This document shows positions 16,530 to 25,700 of a DNA stretch of 64,000 bases, in pieces. Positions within the stretch are counted from its first letter, which is position 1; each line of letters opens with the position of its first letter. Position numbers and translations under genes: made by a program. The notes below the pieces were generated by a model that did not search any database, had not been told where the DNA came from, and saw only the letters and a list, made by a program, of their open reading frames with translations. The DNA is from Streptomyces sp. JH14 (GTDB taxonomy: Bacteria > Actinomycetota > Actinomycetes > Streptomycetales > Streptomycetaceae): NCBI RefSeq assembly GCF_029428675.1, contig NZ_JAJNEL010000001.1, forward strand, positions 2,542,001 to 2,606,000. The letters are read 5' to 3'.

Positions 16530-17474
16530 TCAGGCGGCCGTACGGGCGCCGTTCACCAGGCGAGGCAGGATGCGGAAGCCGATGCCACCCGCGATCATCG
16601 TCGCGGCACCGAGCAGCAGGAACGAGGTCTCGGCCGCACCGGTCTCGGCGAGCTCGTCCTTGCCCTTGCCCTGCTCGACCGGCTGGTTGCCGACCGAGTC
16701 GGTGTCGGTGTTGTCCGCGCACTCGGCGCCGTCGAGGTCGACGGTGCAGGTGCCGGCGCCACCGTCGTCGCCACCGGTGGAGGTGCTGCCGGAGGTGCCG
16801 GCGCCGCCGTTGCCGCCACCGTTGCCGTTGGCGCCACCGTTGCCGTTGCCACCACCGTTGTCGGCCGCACCGCCGTTGTCGGCCGCGCCACCGTTGTCGG
16901 CCGCACCGCCGTTGTCGGCCGCGCCACCGTTGTCGGCCGCACCGCCGTTGTCCGCGGCACCGCCGTTGTCGGCCGCGCCACCGTTGTCCGCGGCACCGCC
17001 GTTGTCGGCCGCGCCACCGTTGTCCGCGGCACCGCCGTTGTCGGCCGCGCCACCGTTGTCCGCGGCACCGCCGTTGTCAGCCGCGCCACCGTTGTCCGCG
17101 GCACCGCCGTTGTCAGCCGCGCCACCGTTGTCCGCGGCACCGCCGTTGTCAGCCGCGCCACCGTTGTCGGCCGCACCGCCGTTGTCGGCCGCACCGCCGT
17201 TGTCGGCCGCGCCACCGTTCTCAGTGCCACCGTCCGTGGTGGTCGCACCATTGCCACCGACGTCGCCGCCGCTGGCCGCGTCGCCGCCCTCGCCCTGGAT
17301 ACCCAGGCCGACGTCAAGACCGTCCTCGTTGGCCTCGGCCTTGGCGGAGATACCGCCGATGTTGACACCGATACCCACGGCCTGCGCCGCACCGGCCGCG
17401 GTCAGCGAGGCGCCCGCGGCAATAACCGCGCCCGCGGCTATCCGCGCGACGCGGACTCGCGTCTTCTTGGTCAT
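16530..17474 (-). CDS. Sortase-anchored surface protein with 20 tandem NGGAAD hexapeptides
   Basis: A 314-residue exported protein. It has a signal peptide (1 to about 32, ending GAAQA), a short conserved part ([32 protein letters not shown]), then residues 85-204 made only of GGAADN-type hexapeptides, a Gly/Asn-rich spacer, and a segment with two Cys ([15 protein letters not shown]). The cell-wall sorting signal is LAETG (275-279), a hydrophobic stretch and a basic tail ([11 protein letters not shown]). LAxTG is the form used by Streptomyces class E sortases, so covalent wall attachment is expected. No ligand-binding domain is visible; the low-complexity arm probably acts as a stalk. A GGGGG ribosome site precedes the ATG. 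No sortase gene lies in the window. Confidence 0.85.
   Translation of the reverse strand: MTKKTRVRVARIAAGAVIAAGASLTAAGAAQAVGIGVNIGGISAKAEANEDGLDVGLGIQGEGGDAASGGDVGGNGATTTDGGTENGGAADNGGAADNGGAADNGGAADNGGAADNGGAADNGGAADNGGAADNGGAADNGGAADNGGAADNGGAADNGGAADNGGAADNGGAADNGGAADNGGAADNGGAADNGGAADNGGAADNGGGNGNGGANGNGGGNGGAGTSGSTSTGGDDGGAGTCTVDLDGAECADNTDTDSVGNQPVEQGKGKDELAETGAAETSFLLLGAATMIAGGIGFRILPRLVNGARTAA
16861..17220. repeat. Tandem 18-bp repeat, 20 copies, inside the surface-protein gene
   Basis: Exactly 360 bp made of 20 units of 18 bp. Units differ mainly at synonymous positions. Units 6-17 alternate between two sequence types, giving six copies of a 36-bp dimer, which indicates recent amplification in dimer steps. 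Copy number is likely to vary between strains. Confidence 0.95.
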
Positions 17475-17636
17475 CTGCTGCTACCCCCAGTAGCTGTTCT
17501 CGTCAATGGAGCAGCCATATGCGGGCTCACGGCTCTGCCAGGGGTTGCGCTCTCGGCCTGCCGGGCCACATCGTGCCGTAGCCAAGCCGCCCTCCCCCGT
17601 CCACACCCGTCCCGGACATACGCATGCTGCACTAGC

Positions 17637-17665
17637 ACCCTGTCCAGAGTTAAGGACTACGTCAA
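17637..17665 (-). promoter_or_regulatory. Candidate vegetative (HrdB-type) promoter of the surface-protein gene
   Basis: On the minus strand TTGACG (17660-17665) is followed after 17 nt by CAGGGT (17637-17642), close to the Streptomyces consensus TTGACR-N16-18-TAGRRT except for the first -10 base. Confidence 0.45.
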
Positions 17666-17824
17666 GCCCGTTCCATGCAATGTGCACCGTTTTGCGAGCA
17701 GTTGACCGCCATTCAGAATCACGACTGTGACGCACTCACCACGGGGCCTACGCAACTCACTGCCCCAACTCCCCTTCGGGGCGAAGGAATTCCGCACACG
17801 CCACGGCGGCACCCGGGACCGAAA

Positions 17825-17864
17825 ACGGCGGTGCCGGAACCCCGTGGGGCTCCGGCACCGCCGT
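17825..17864 (-). terminator. Terminator of prfB
   Basis: A 19-bp stem (17825-17843 with 17846-17864) with one G-U pair in the transcript, 17 bp after the prfB stop codon. Confidence 0.78.
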
Positions 17865-17880
17865 ACACACGAACCGTCTG

Positions 17881-18987
17881 CTACTTCTCGCGCTGCTTGC
17901 GCCAGCGGATGCCCGCCTCCAGGAAGCCGTCGATCTCGCCGTTGAAGACCGCTTCCGGGTTGCCGATCTCGAACTCCGTACGCAGGTCCTTGACCATCTG
18001 GTACGGGTGCAGGACGTACGAACGCATCTGGTTGCCCCAGGAGTTGCCGCCGTCGCCCTTGAGCGCGTCCATCTTGGCCTGCTCCTCCTGGCGGCGGCGC
18101 TCAAGGAGCTTCGCCTGCAGGACGTTCATCGCGGACGCCTTGTTCTGGATCTGCGAGCGCTCGTTCTGGCAGGAGACGACGATGCCGGTCGGCAGGTGCG
18201 TCAGACGCACCGCGGAGTCGGTCGTGTTGACGCCCTGACCACCGGGGCCGGAGGAGCGGTACACGTCGACGCGCAGCTCGGACTCGTCGATCTCGATGTG
18301 GTCGGTCTGCTCGACGACCGGCAGTACCTCGACACCCGCGAAGGACGTCTGGCGGCGCCCCTGGTTGTCGAAGGGCGAGATCCGGACGAGCCGGTGGGTG
18401 CCCTGCTCGACGGAGAGCGTGCCGTAGGCGTAGGGAACCTGCACGGCGAAGGTGGTCGACTTGATGCCGGCCTCTTCCGCGTACGACGTCTCGTAGACCT
18501 CGGTCTTGTAGCCGTGCCGCTCGGCCCAGCGGATGTACATGCGCTGGAGCTTCTCGGCGAAGTCGGCGGCGTCGACGCCACCGGCCTCGGCACGGATGTT
18601 GACCAGGGCCTCACGGGCGTCGTACTCGCCGGAGAGGAGGGTGCGGACCTCCATCTCGTCGAGCGCCTTCTTGACGGACTCCAGCTCGCGCTCGGCCTCG
18701 GCGAGGGTGTCGGCGTCGCCCTCGTCCTCGGCGAGCTCGAAGAGAACCTCGAGATCGTCGATACGGCCGCGGAGGGCCTCGGTCTTGCGGACCTCGGCCT
18801 GGAGGTGCGAAAGCTTGCTGGTGATCTTCTGCGCCGCCTCCGGGTCGTCCCAGAGGGACGGCGCCGCCGCCTGCTCCTCGAGCGCGGCAATGTCCGCCCT
18901 CAGCGCATCCAGGTCCAGGACGGCCTCGATCGACCCCATGGTCGAGGAGAGGGACTTCAGCTCTTCGGAAATATCGACGACTGCCAC
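17881..18987 (-). CDS. prfB: Peptide chain release factor 2
   Basis: A 368-residue class I release factor that reads UGA and UAA and triggers peptide release. The codon-recognition tripeptide SPF is in [18 protein letters not shown], and the peptidyl-transferase motif GGQ is in [19 protein letters not shown]. The N-terminal helical domain ([22 protein letters not shown]...) is complete. Unlike the enterobacterial gene there is no internal stop or programmed frameshift; the reading frame is continuous. It stands between the repeat protein and pkaB, each side closed by a strong hairpin, so it is probably transcribed alone from the gap at 18988-19054. Confidence 0.97.
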   Translation of the reverse strand: MAVVDISEELKSLSSTMGSIEAVLDLDALRADIAALEEQAAAPSLWDDPEAAQKITSKLSHLQAEVRKTEALRGRIDDLEVLFELAEDEGDADTLAEAERELESVKKALDEMEVRTLLSGEYDAREALVNIRAEAGGVDAADFAEKLQRMYIRWAERHGYKTEVYETSYAEEAGIKSTTFAVQVPYAYGTLSVEQGTHRLVRISPFDNQGRRQTSFAGVEVLPVVEQTDHIEIDESELRVDVYRSSGPGGQGVNTTDSAVRLTHLPTGIVVSCQNERSQIQNKASAMNVLQAKLLERRRQEEQAKMDALKGDGGNSWGNQMRSYVLHPYQMVKDLRTEFEIGNPEAVFNGEIDGFLEAGIRWRKQREK

Positions 18988-19054
18988 GGGTCCAGCGTAA
19001 CGGCTGTCGGCGCGGACCAGTCCCGGGCTGCTTGATCACGGGTCCGGAATCCTC

Positions 19055-19093
19055 GGGTACGGGACCGCCGGGCCGCCCGGTGGTCCCGTACCC
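19055..19093 (-). terminator. Terminator of pkaB
   Basis: An 18-bp stem (19055-19072 with 19076-19093), one non-Watson-Crick position, 3-nt loop, 39 bp after the pkaB stop. Confidence 0.7.
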
Positions 19094-19131
19094 AGGGTGT
19101 CCGGGACCACCGTGGCCGGCTTTCCGGGGAC

Positions 19132-20370
19132 CTACGGCACCGCCGGTGCGGAGTTCCCCGAGTCCTGCGGTGTCGCGTCCGCGCCGTTGCCGCTCAGCGC
19201 CAGCCAGCCGCCCACCCCCAGGGCCGCGCACAGCACGAGCGCTGCCGCGCCGAGCGTGATGCGGCGCTTGCGGATGGCGGCCGATTTGTTGCGGGCCGAG
19301 CCGGGGCGGGGCCGGCCGGGAGTGCGCGGGGCGCGGGCCGTGCCCAGGGGCCCGCCGGAGAGCTCGTCGGGGGCCGGGACGCGCATGCTCGTGTGGGTGT
19401 CCCGGTTGGAGTCCGGGGACGCACCGGGGACCAGGGGGACCGCGCCGCGGCGGCGGGGCTCCTCGGAGGCGGGGCCGTACTGCTGCTCGTCGTAGGACTG
19501 CGGTTCCGGTTCGGCGTCCGGCTCGTCGACGTCCAGGGGCGGGATGCCGGTCAGGTGCGGGAGCTGCTCGCGCAGACGGGCGGCGAGCTCGGAGGCGCGC
19601 AGGCGGGAGGCCGGGGCCTTGGCCAGGCACTGGACCAGGAGCTGCCAGAGCTCGTCGGGGATCCCGGGGAGCGGAACGACCGTCTCCGTGACATGGCGGC
19701 GCAGCACGGCGCCCGGGTGGCCGCCTCCGAAGGGTGTGAACCCCGCAAGGAGCTCGTACAGCACCGTCGCCAGGGCGTAGATGTCCACGGCGGCGCGCGG
19801 CGGAAGTCCCTCGACGATCTCGGGGGCCAGATAGTCCGGCGTACCGATGATCTTCGTGGCCTTCGTGCGGCGCGGGGTGTCGATGAGCTTCGCCACACCG
19901 AAGTCGGTGAGCAGCGCCGGGTGCGAGCCGCCGGGACCGAGCGGGCCCTCCATGTCGAGCAGGATGTTCTCCGGCTTGACGTCGCGGTGGACCACTCCGG
20001 CGCCGTGCGCGGCGGCGAGGCCGTCGGCGACGTCCGCGACGATCGCCACCGCCGCCTCGGGTGCGAGGCGGCGCTCACGGTCGAGGCGGGTGCGCAGATC
20101 CGTGCCTCGTACGAGGTTCATGACCAGCGCGAGGTCGTTGCCGTCCACGACGAGGTCGCGGACGCCGACGATGTGCGGATGGTCGAGCCCCAGCAGCGCT
20201 GTGCGCTCCTGGACGAAGCGTCCGACCAGCTCCTGGTCGGACGCGAGGTCCTCGCGGAGGAGCTTTATGGCTACGGGGCCCTCAGGACCCTCGCCGAGCC
20301 ACACCGTGCCGGCGCTGCCGCGCCCCAGGATCTGGTGGGCGGTGTAACGGCTGCCGATATTCCGTGCCAA
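19132..20370 (-). CDS. pkaB: Ser/Thr protein kinase PkaB, membrane anchored
   Basis: A 412-residue Hanks-type kinase. Residues about 9-270 contain the glycine loop LGRGSAGTVW, ATP-binding Lys in VAIKLLRED, catalytic loop HRDVKPENILL, DFGVAK and the APE variant LAPEI. The proline/acid-rich juxtamembrane part is followed by one transmembrane helix (RITLGAAALVLCAALGVGGWLALSG, about 370-395) and a short outer tail. The start is TTG at 20370, supported by GGGAG 6 nt upstream. The gene order pkaA-pkaB matches the S. coelicolor pair. pkaA ends 211 bp upstream on the same strand. The FHA protein divergent to pkaA is a plausible phospho-partner. Confidence 0.92.
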   Translation of the reverse strand: MARNIGSRYTAHQILGRGSAGTVWLGEGPEGPVAIKLLREDLASDQELVGRFVQERTALLGLDHPHIVGVRDLVVDGNDLALVMNLVRGTDLRTRLDRERRLAPEAAVAIVADVADGLAAAHGAGVVHRDVKPENILLDMEGPLGPGGSHPALLTDFGVAKLIDTPRRTKATKIIGTPDYLAPEIVEGLPPRAAVDIYALATVLYELLAGFTPFGGGHPGAVLRRHVTETVVPLPGIPDELWQLLVQCLAKAPASRLRASELAARLREQLPHLTGIPPLDVDEPDAEPEPQSYDEQQYGPASEEPRRRGAVPLVPGASPDSNRDTHTSMRVPAPDELSGGPLGTARAPRTPGRPRPGSARNKSAAIRKRRITLGAAALVLCAALGVGGWLALSGNGADATPQDSGNSAPAVP

Positions 20371-20581
20371 GACTGCTCCCTCAGCGGCTGGCGATGGACC
20401 GTCGCTCGTGACCCCCGGTCGACAAAGTTACGCGCCGATCGGGGTGTTGCGTGCCCTGGATGGCGCCAACCTTCACTTCTACGGGCGAATTGACCCGTAG
20501 AAGTCGACAAAGCCACGTAGTTGGCGGTGCGAGCCCGCCCGGCCGATGGTCCGCGCCGCCCCGGCCGAGGTCCGGGCCCGC

Positions 20582-22237
20582 TCAGTTGGAGCCGCTGCCG
20601 CCCAGCTTCGAGAGCCAGTCCGTGGCGGCCGAGATCCCGTCGCCGATCGCCTGCCAGTAGCTCTTGCCCTGGGCCACCCAGTCCTGCAGCGGCGTCAGTT
20701 CCCAGATGAGCCAGCTCGCGACGAACAGCAGCACCAGGGTGAACAGACAGCCCTTGAGGCAGCCGAGGCCCGGGATCTTCGTCGGGTTGGCGCTGCGCTG
20801 CCGCGGCTCGCGGGGCTGGCGCGGCGCCGGCTGCTGGGGCGGCTGCGTCTGCGGAGGCGCGTACTGCTGGCGCTGCGGCTGCTGGCGCTGCGGTTGCTGG
20901 GGGTACTGCTGGTGTTGCGGGTACTGCTGTTGCTGCTGATACGGCTGCTGGTACTGCGGCTGTTGCTGCTGACGGCGCTGCGGAGGCTGCTGCGGCTGCT
21001 GGCGCTGAGGGCGGCGGCGCAGCGGGTCCTGGCTCGGATCGAGGTACTGGACCTGCGTCTGCTCGTTGCGGTCGCGGGCCGCCTGCAGCTGGGACTGCCA
21101 CGGGTGCGGGCCCTCGGGCTGCGGCGGACCGTCGGGGCGCTGCGGTACGGGCGGCATGACCGCGGTCGGGTCGGCGTACCCGCCCTGTCCCTGTCCGTAC
21201 CCCTGGCCCTGGCCGGGGGCGTGGTTCATCACGCTGGTCGCCGCGTTCGGGTCGTACGCACCCGCATTGCTCGGCAGCACCTGCGTCGGGTCGGCCGCAC
21301 CCTGGGTCCCCGGGACCGCCGGGGGCGCCGGGTCGGGGGCGAGCAGGGCGCCCACGCCGTCGGCGGCCGCGATCTGCGCCGAGTTCGCGTGCACACCGAT
21401 GCCGGCCGCGACGGTACGCAGTCCGCGGGCCAGGTTCTCGGCGCTGGGCCGCCGGTCCGGGTCCTTGCTCAGGCAGCGCTCGATGACCGTCCACAGCGGC
21501 GCCGGGACGGTGGTGGGGCGGCGCGGCTCCTCGCTGAGGTGCCGCTGCAGCACTTCGAGGGCGGTGCCGCCGGCGAACGGCGGGCGTCCGGTGACCAGCT
21601 CGTACAGCAGGATGCCCGCGCCGTAGATGTCGACCGCGGACGTCTGCGGGCGGCCCTCGGCGGACTCCGGCGCCACATAGGCGGGCGTGCCGACGAACTC
21701 ATGCGTCCGGGTCAGCCCCGGGGAGTCGGCGAGCCGGGCGATGCCGAAGTCGGTGAGCATCGGATGCATCTGGCCGTCACGCTCGGAGAGCAGGACGTTG
21801 GCGGGCTTCAGGTCGCGGTGGACGACGCCGTCGGCGTGACTGGCGGCCAGCGCGTCCGCGATCTGCGCGGTGAGGAGCGAGGCGGCGACCGGGGTGAGCG
21901 GGCCGTTCTCGCGGAGGTAGCGGTGCAGGTCGGGGCCGTCGACCAGGTCCATCACCAGGGCGAGGAGATCGCCCTCCACGACCAGGTCGCGGGTGCGCAC
22001 GATGTTCTCGTGGGTGAGCCGCAGCAGCACGGAGCGCTCACGCAGGAACCGCATCACGACATCCGCGTCGTTGGCGAGCTCCTCCTTGAGAACCTTGATC
22101 GCCACGGTCTCGCCGGGCTGGCCCGCGACGGCCGCTTCGGAACCCGCGGTCTCCCGCTGGCGGGCGCGCCAGACGGTGCCCGTGGCGCCGCGTCCCAGCG
22201 GCTCCTCGAGCAGGTACTTGCTGCCTACCGGCCGCAC
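20582..22237 (-). CDS. pkaA: Ser/Thr protein kinase PkaA, membrane anchored
   Basis: A 551-residue Hanks-type kinase. It has glycine loop LGRGATGTVWRA, Lys in VAIKVLKEEL, catalytic loop HRDLKPANVLL, DFGIAR and VAPES, so it looks catalytically competent. Residues about 300-490 are a Gln/Pro/Tyr-rich linker (long QQPQ/QYQQ runs), which may itself be phosphorylated or bind proteins. A C-terminal transmembrane helix (GCLFTLVLLFVASWLIWEL, about 505-523) follows, with a short tail. GTG at 22237 is preceded by GGGAG at 9 nt. It is homologous to pkaB, an old tandem duplication, and divergent from the FHA-ATPase gene. Confidence 0.92.
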   Translation of the reverse strand: MRPVGSKYLLEEPLGRGATGTVWRARQRETAGSEAAVAGQPGETVAIKVLKEELANDADVVMRFLRERSVLLRLTHENIVRTRDLVVEGDLLALVMDLVDGPDLHRYLRENGPLTPVAASLLTAQIADALAASHADGVVHRDLKPANVLLSERDGQMHPMLTDFGIARLADSPGLTRTHEFVGTPAYVAPESAEGRPQTSAVDIYGAGILLYELVTGRPPFAGGTALEVLQRHLSEEPRRPTTVPAPLWTVIERCLSKDPDRRPSAENLARGLRTVAAGIGVHANSAQIAAADGVGALLAPDPAPPAVPGTQGAADPTQVLPSNAGAYDPNAATSVMNHAPGQGQGYGQGQGGYADPTAVMPPVPQRPDGPPQPEGPHPWQSQLQAARDRNEQTQVQYLDPSQDPLRRRPQRQQPQQPPQRRQQQQPQYQQPYQQQQQYPQHQQYPQQPQRQQPQRQQYAPPQTQPPQQPAPRQPREPRQRSANPTKIPGLGCLKGCLFTLVLLFVASWLIWELTPLQDWVAQGKSYWQAIGDGISAATDWLSKLGGSGSN

Positions 22238-22751
22238 GTCATGCGCTCCCTGCTGGTCGTGGTGCTTGCGGTCCCCCGGGGACCGCCCAGGAGTTTCCGG
22301 CCCACTCTAATGCCGCTCCATGGCCTTCGAACGGGACACCGGCCCGTCGTTCCCGGGTCGTCGACGGCGGGTGATCCGTCGTGTCCGGAACGTGTGGTTC
22401 GTCGTGTCCTGGGGAAGACGCACGCACCGGTCGGATGGTTGCCGCCATGTTGCCGCACACATGTGCTCAGGGCTGCTTCCGGCCGACCGGCCGACTCCGG
22501 CGCACCGCTGTGGAGGACGGCCCAAGCAGGCACTTTTGGGCCCACAGCCGACGTCTCAAGATCAATTCGAGGTGGCCCCCGGGCGTGTCGTCAGTGGCAG
22601 GTGCGAGGATGCCTCCAGCACGGAACCGTGGGGGCGGGAGCCCCGCGGTACGTGACGACCTGTACCGGACGACGCGTCCGTGCCGGGTGGGGGGAATCAC
22701 AGGGCGTTTCCCCCTGCCGGGCACCCCGCGCAGAAGGGACCGCTGACGGCG
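22238..22751. other. Intergenic region between pkaA and the FHA-ATPase gene
   Basis: 514 bp without a credible gene; it must hold the divergent promoters of pkaA and the FHA-ATPase. An 8-bp palindrome CACATGTG lies near 22456. No clear -35/-10 pairs were found. Confidence 0.5.
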
Positions 22752-25700
22752 ATGCAGATCCGCCTGACCGTCCTCGCGCCGCGCAGCGGCCAGACCCCGG
22801 CGCGCGCCTGTGACGTGCTCGTCACCGCCCCCGCGGGGACGGCCCTGGCCGCCGTGGCCTCCAACCTGGCCGCAGCCGTCTCCGGGCCCGACGGCTCGCT
22901 CGGCACCGGTGCGGTGGTGCTGTTCGCCGGGCGCGAGCGGCTCGACGCCCAGCGGTGCGCGCTGGGCGAGCCGCCGCTGGTCGACGGGGCGGTGCTGTCG
23001 CTCCAGGCCCCGGGCGACGACGAGACGGTGGACGACGCCGTTCCGGCGCAACTGCACGTGATCGCGGGACCCGATGCGGGCGGCGTCCATCTGCTGCACG
23101 GCGGACAGATCCGGATCGGCCGCTCCGCCGACGCGGACGTCCCGCTCGACGACCCCGATGTGTCCCGGCTGCACGCCGCGGTGACGGTCTCCGAGCACGG
23201 CCAGGTCTCGGTCACCGACCTGGGCTCGACGAACGGCACCTCGCTGGACGGTACGGAGGTCCGCGACCGCCCGGTCCGGCTGAAGCCGGGGGCGCTGCTG
23301 CGACTCGGCGAGTCGACGCTCCGGCTCACGGCGGGGGCGCGTACGCCGACGCTGGCCACGGCACCGGACGGCGAGGGCCATCTGCGGGTGCCCCGGGCGG
23401 CCGGAGCTCTCCCGGAGGAGCCCGGGCCGGATGTACGCCTGGATGCGCCGTCGGATCCGCGGTCGGACGGGCACGGGTACGGCTCCGGGCATGCGTACGG
23501 CTCCGCCGTCCCGCCCCGCTTCGGGCCCGGCGAGGGTGCCGCGTACGGGAGCGGGGCACCGGCCGGGGCCGGTGGCCGGGGCGAACGCCCCGATGTCCGG
23601 CGCGGCGGGATAGGAGCCTGGGCACGCAGGCTGGCGGGCAACAAGGGCGAGCCGGTGCACGAGGCCGCGCCCGACGAGACGGGGCCGGCGGGCCGGCCGG
23701 TCGGGGCCGCGTCGTCGTCCGTGACGGCTTCGCGCGCCTCGTCGTCCTCCTCGGCCGAGGAGACATGGCCCGATCCGGCGGCGGTGCTGCTGACCGCGCT
23801 CGGACCCGGTCCGCGGCTGTGGGAGCGCTCCGCCGCGCACCCGGAGGCGCTGGTGGTCAGGCTCGGCACCACCGACCGGGCCGAGCTGCCCGCCGTGCCG
23901 GTGACCGTGGGGCTGCGGGAGGCCGGTTCGCTCGGGCTCGCCGGACCGCGGGAGCGGCTGGCCGGGCTCGCCCGTTCGACGGTCGCGCAGCTTGCCGTGC
24001 TGCACTCCCCGGCCGACCTGGAGATCGTCCTCATCAGTACGGACCGCACCCGCAGCGCGGACGAGCGCAGGCGCGCGTGGGCGTGGCTCGGCTGGCTCCC
24101 CCATCTGCGGCCGATGCACGGCCAGGACTGCCGGCTGCTGCTGGCGTACGACCGGGAACAGGCCACCGCCCGTACGACGGAGCTGGTGCGCCGGCTGGAC
24201 GACGGGCCGCTCGGCACCGGGTGGGCCAGCGTCGACCGGGGCACGGTCGCCGAGGCCGCCCGGCGGTACGCGGGACCGCACACCGTGGTGATCGTCGACG
24301 GCGACCCCGGCTCCGCGGTGCTGCGCGAGACCACGGCCCGGCTGGCCGCCGCGGGTGCCGCGGCCGGGATCCATCTGATCTGTCTGGCCGAGACCCCGGC
24401 CGCGTCGCCCACCTCGCCGGTCGCGGCGACGTACGAGGCGGCCTGCCATGCGTCGATCGCGTTCCGCGAGTGCGGGGCGGTGGCGATACTGAGCGGCGAT
24501 GTGGCGACGGCACTACGGCTGCTGCGCACAGCGGGCGGGCAGGCCGCGGGGCACGGCACGGTGGCCGCGGTCGACGCGGTGTCGGCGGCCTGGGCGGAAC
24601 GGTTCGGGCGGGCGCTGGCCCCGTTGCGCACGTACGGTACGGCGACGGCACCCGGCCGCCCGGTGGCGGCCGCCCTCCCGCCGTCCGCCCGTCTGCTGGA
24701 CGAACTGGGCCTCGCCAGGGCCACCCCGGCCTCGCTGATGGCCCGCTGGGCCTCGACGTCGGACGATCAGCCGGGAGCGACGGTCCATGGGCTCGGCAGC
24801 ATCCAGGTACCCCCCGTAGCCGCCCACGATTCGGGCCGCACCCCGTACCCGGCCGGTGCGGGCCCACGCGTGGGCGCACAGCGCACGGCCGGCAGCGGCG
24901 GACAGGGCGGCGCGCTGCCGCCCGCGCACCCGGCTGCCCACGAGGCGGACGACGCGTACGGATCGGGGCGCACGCCGTACCCGGGCGGCGACCCGTATCC
25001 CGGCACGGAAAACGACACGCACGCGGGCACGCCGAGGCATACGTCGGCACGCGGCGAGAACGGCCTGTCGGGCACCGGATCCGGGCGCACCCTCTACCCG
25101 GGCACGGACACCCCGTACCCGGGGACGGATGCCCCCGGCAGCGGACGCACGCCGTACCCCGGCAGCGACTCGTCACCGTCGGGACGCACGCCCTACCCCG
25201 GCAGCGCCCCGTCCGGGTCCGGCCGCACCCCGTACCCGCGGACAGACCCCGACTCCGGCCGCACCTCCTACCCCGGCACCGAACCGTCATCGTCCGGACG
25301 CACCGCCTACCCGGGGACGCTCACCCCGGACTCCGGCCGCACGCCGTACCCGGGTGGAGACGTTTCCGGCTCGGGCCGCACCCCGTACCCCGCCGCCCCC
25401 CGCATCGGCGCGCAGCGCGATGAGTGGACCGGTGGCGATCCGTCCGGCTCCCGCACCGTTCCCGGGCGAGCCGTGAGCCGCGTGAGCGGGGACCGCAGCG
25501 GTGACGCGCCCCAGGTCGCTGTTCGGACGGCCGCGGCCGGGAGCCCGGACCGGGCCGGTGAAGCCGCCCCGGCCCTCGCCGCGCGGCCCATCGTTGTGCT
25601 CGGGGCCGGGCCCCGGGGTGCGCTCAGTGTCGATCTGGCCGACGAGGGGCCCCATCTCCTCATCGAGGGACCGGCCGGCAGCGGACGTACCGAGTTGCTG

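Larger units (their letters stand above)
17475..17880. other. Intergenic region: surface-protein promoter and prfB terminator
   Basis: 406 bp without a credible gene. It carries the promoter and an approximately 155-nt 5' untranslated leader of the surface protein, and the prfB terminator at its right end. GC content dips around 17640-17740. Confidence 0.6.

Noticed and set aside
16861..17220. Regular repeat array that might suggest CRISPR
   Set aside because: There are no spacers and no cas genes; the units are contiguous, in frame and code for a surface protein.
16366..17493. Plus-strand frames giving long PPLSA or GRTAVV repeats across the tandem 18-bp array
   Set aside because: They merely translate the repeat in the wrong frame or strand. 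The minus-strand frame has a signal peptide and an LAETG sorting signal.
17881..18987. Possible programmed frameshift in prfB
   Set aside because: The frame is continuous from the start to the SPF and GGQ motifs, with no early in-frame stop.
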